Assembly: GCF_019904235.1 (NCBI RefSeq)
Contig: NZ_CP063202.1
Location: 434,001 to 498,000 of the forward strand
DNA: 64,000 nt
DNA from: Erythrobacter sp. SCSIO 43205
Lineage (GTDB): Bacteria; Pseudomonadota; Alphaproteobacteria; Sphingomonadales; Sphingomonadaceae
Direction: 5' to 3'
The first letter of the stretch is position 1. Every line of letters starts with the position of its first letter. The notes beneath the pieces are model-generated. The model ran no database searches and was not told where the DNA came from. It saw nothing but the letters and a program-made list of their open reading frames with translations. Position numbers and translations under genes: made by a program. Below are positions 63,334 through 64,000 of the stretch, piece after piece.

Positions 63334-64000
63334 TTATCCGTTCAACGCCTGCCATTCGCGCAGCATATGCTTTGCGATTTGAAGCTGGAGAATCTGTGTA
63401 GTGCCTTCGTAAATGCGGTAGATGCGCGCATCGCGGTAGAAGCGTTCGGCGTCATATTCAGCCAAGTACCCCGCCCCGCCGTAAACCTGCACCACGCGGT
63501 CAACGACGCGTCCGCACATTTCCGATGAGAAGACTTTGAAAGCAGCCGCCTTGATAAGGATGTTCTCACCTCTGTCGGCGCGCTCTGTCACATCGCGCAT
63601 CATCGCTTCGGCAGCGTAGATTTCAATCTCGCTGTCAGCCAGCATTTGCTGGATCAGCTGGAAATTGGCGATGGGTTCGCCAAAGGCCTTGCGCTCATTG
63701 GCATACCGGATTGCTGAATCAAGCGCGCGGCGCGCATATCCAGCTGCCGTTGCACCAACGGAAATGCGCCCGTTATCGAGGCTTTGCATTGCAAAGCGAA
63801 AGCCCTTGCCAGTCTCCCCGCCAAGCAGCGCTTCGCCCGGCACCTCAACATCGTCGAGCATAATGTCCGAGACATGGCTGCCCGATTGGCCCATTTTCTT
63901 ATCCGGCGAACCGGTTGAAACACCCGGCGTATCCATCGGCACCAGAAAGGCGCTGACGTGCGCATTTTTCGGAAGGTTTTCCTTCTCGGTGCGCGCCATG
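63334..64000 (-). CDS. Acyl-CoA dehydrogenase, 3' part only
   Basis: FAD enzyme that makes the alpha,beta double bond in acyl-CoA. The visible 222 codons are the middle beta domain and the whole C-terminal helical domain; the N-terminal part is beyond the window edge. Seen are FRFAMQSLDNGRISVGATAA, RKAFGEPIANFQ, VQVYGGAGY and the IYEGTTQI motif with the catalytic glutamate of the short/medium-chain type. It precedes the CaiB transferase by 112 bases of repeat sequence, so it may or may not share one transcript with it. Confidence 0.92.
   Translation of the reverse strand, partial: MARTEKENLPKNAHVSAFLVPMDTPGVSTGSPDKKMGQSGSHVSDIMLDDVEVPGEALLGGETGKGFRFAMQSLDNGRISVGATAAGYARRALDSAIRYANERKAFGEPIANFQLIQQMLADSEIEIYAAEAMMRDVTERADRGENILIKAAAFKVFSSEMCGRVVDRVVQVYGGAGYLAEYDAERFYRDARIYRIYEGTTQILQLQIAKHMLREWQALNG

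Noticed and set aside
1-64000. tRNA or rRNA genes, CRISPR arrays, integrases, transposases and prophage genes
   Set aside because: None was found: no direct-repeat arrays, no T-loop signatures in the gaps and no recognisable mobile-element proteins.

Overview
The window looks like chromosomal DNA of an alphaproteobacterium of the order Sphingomonadales, most likely Erythrobacteraceae (Erythrobacter or Altererythrobacter type). The base for this is the character of the proteins: the DUF3576 lipoprotein-leuS-lptE-holA block, an exosortase-A-associated glycosyltransferase and O-ligase, PHA mobilisation genes, RHH_4 and DUF2805 mini-proteins, many MaoC, thiolase and CaiB enzymes, and GC-rich codon use. 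Genus is an inference from memory of families; no database was searched. I see no rRNA, tRNA, CRISPR array, phage, integrase or insertion sequence. Coding is dense and mostly housekeeping.

Layout. 1-4.2 kb: the 3' part of thrS, two tandem TauE/SafE permeases and an agmatine deiminase-family enzyme. 4.2-9.3 kb: glnE, a one-cysteine Bcp peroxiredoxin, a DUF455 ferritin-like protein and an M23 endopeptidase followed by a chain of four hairpins. 9.4-12.3 kb: an acyl-CoA synthetase/cytochrome P450 pair. 12.25-15.1 kb: a yqiJ/flotillin operon with an unusual leader that can fold in two mutually exclusive ways over the Shine-Dalgarno site. 15.1-15.56 kb: a small AT-rich island with a double-glycine-leader peptide and a 31-aa one-helix protein. 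15.5-21 kb: galU, murA, two mini DNA-binding-like proteins, a PilZ protein, phaB and a beta-rich exported protein. 21-26 kb: DUF3576 lipoprotein, leuS, lptE, holA. 26-34 kb: a polyprenyl-phosphate sugar transferase, rnd-lptC-lptA, ung, a lipoprotein, an enoyl-CoA hydratase-family protein and an OprB-type porin. 34-40 kb: gltBD. 40-44.7 kb: a membrane-anchored low-complexity protein and exosortase-A-associated glycan genes. 44.8-50.2 kb: MaoC hydratase and thiolase, an alpha/beta hydrolase, DUF4126, sthA and a FecR-like exported protein. 50.2-59.9 kb: nitronate monooxygenase and phaZ, an ABC exporter, M13 peptidase, uppP, phhA and ppk2 around an 18-bp palindrome. 59.9-64 kb: a HTD2-like hydratase, thiolase, CaiB transferase and acyl-CoA dehydrogenase operon that runs off the end.

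How it fits together. Three themes recur. Envelope building: galU, murA, uppP, lptA/C/E, the sugar transferase and the exosortase-associated glycan genes. Carbon storage and acyl-CoA metabolism: phaB, phaZ, the R-hydratase-like MaoC, two thiolases, the CaiB/ACAD operon, acyl-CoA synthetase and P450. Nitrogen assimilation: glnE and gltBD, with the agmatine deiminase and nitronate monooxygenase as possible nitrogen-releasing enzymes.

The most unusual items are the bacteriocin-like GG-leader peptide with its tiny membrane partner (15262-15555), the two-state leader of yqiJ (12546-12603), the structured 429-nt gap before the leuS operon, and the four-hairpin RNA candidate at 9173-9270.
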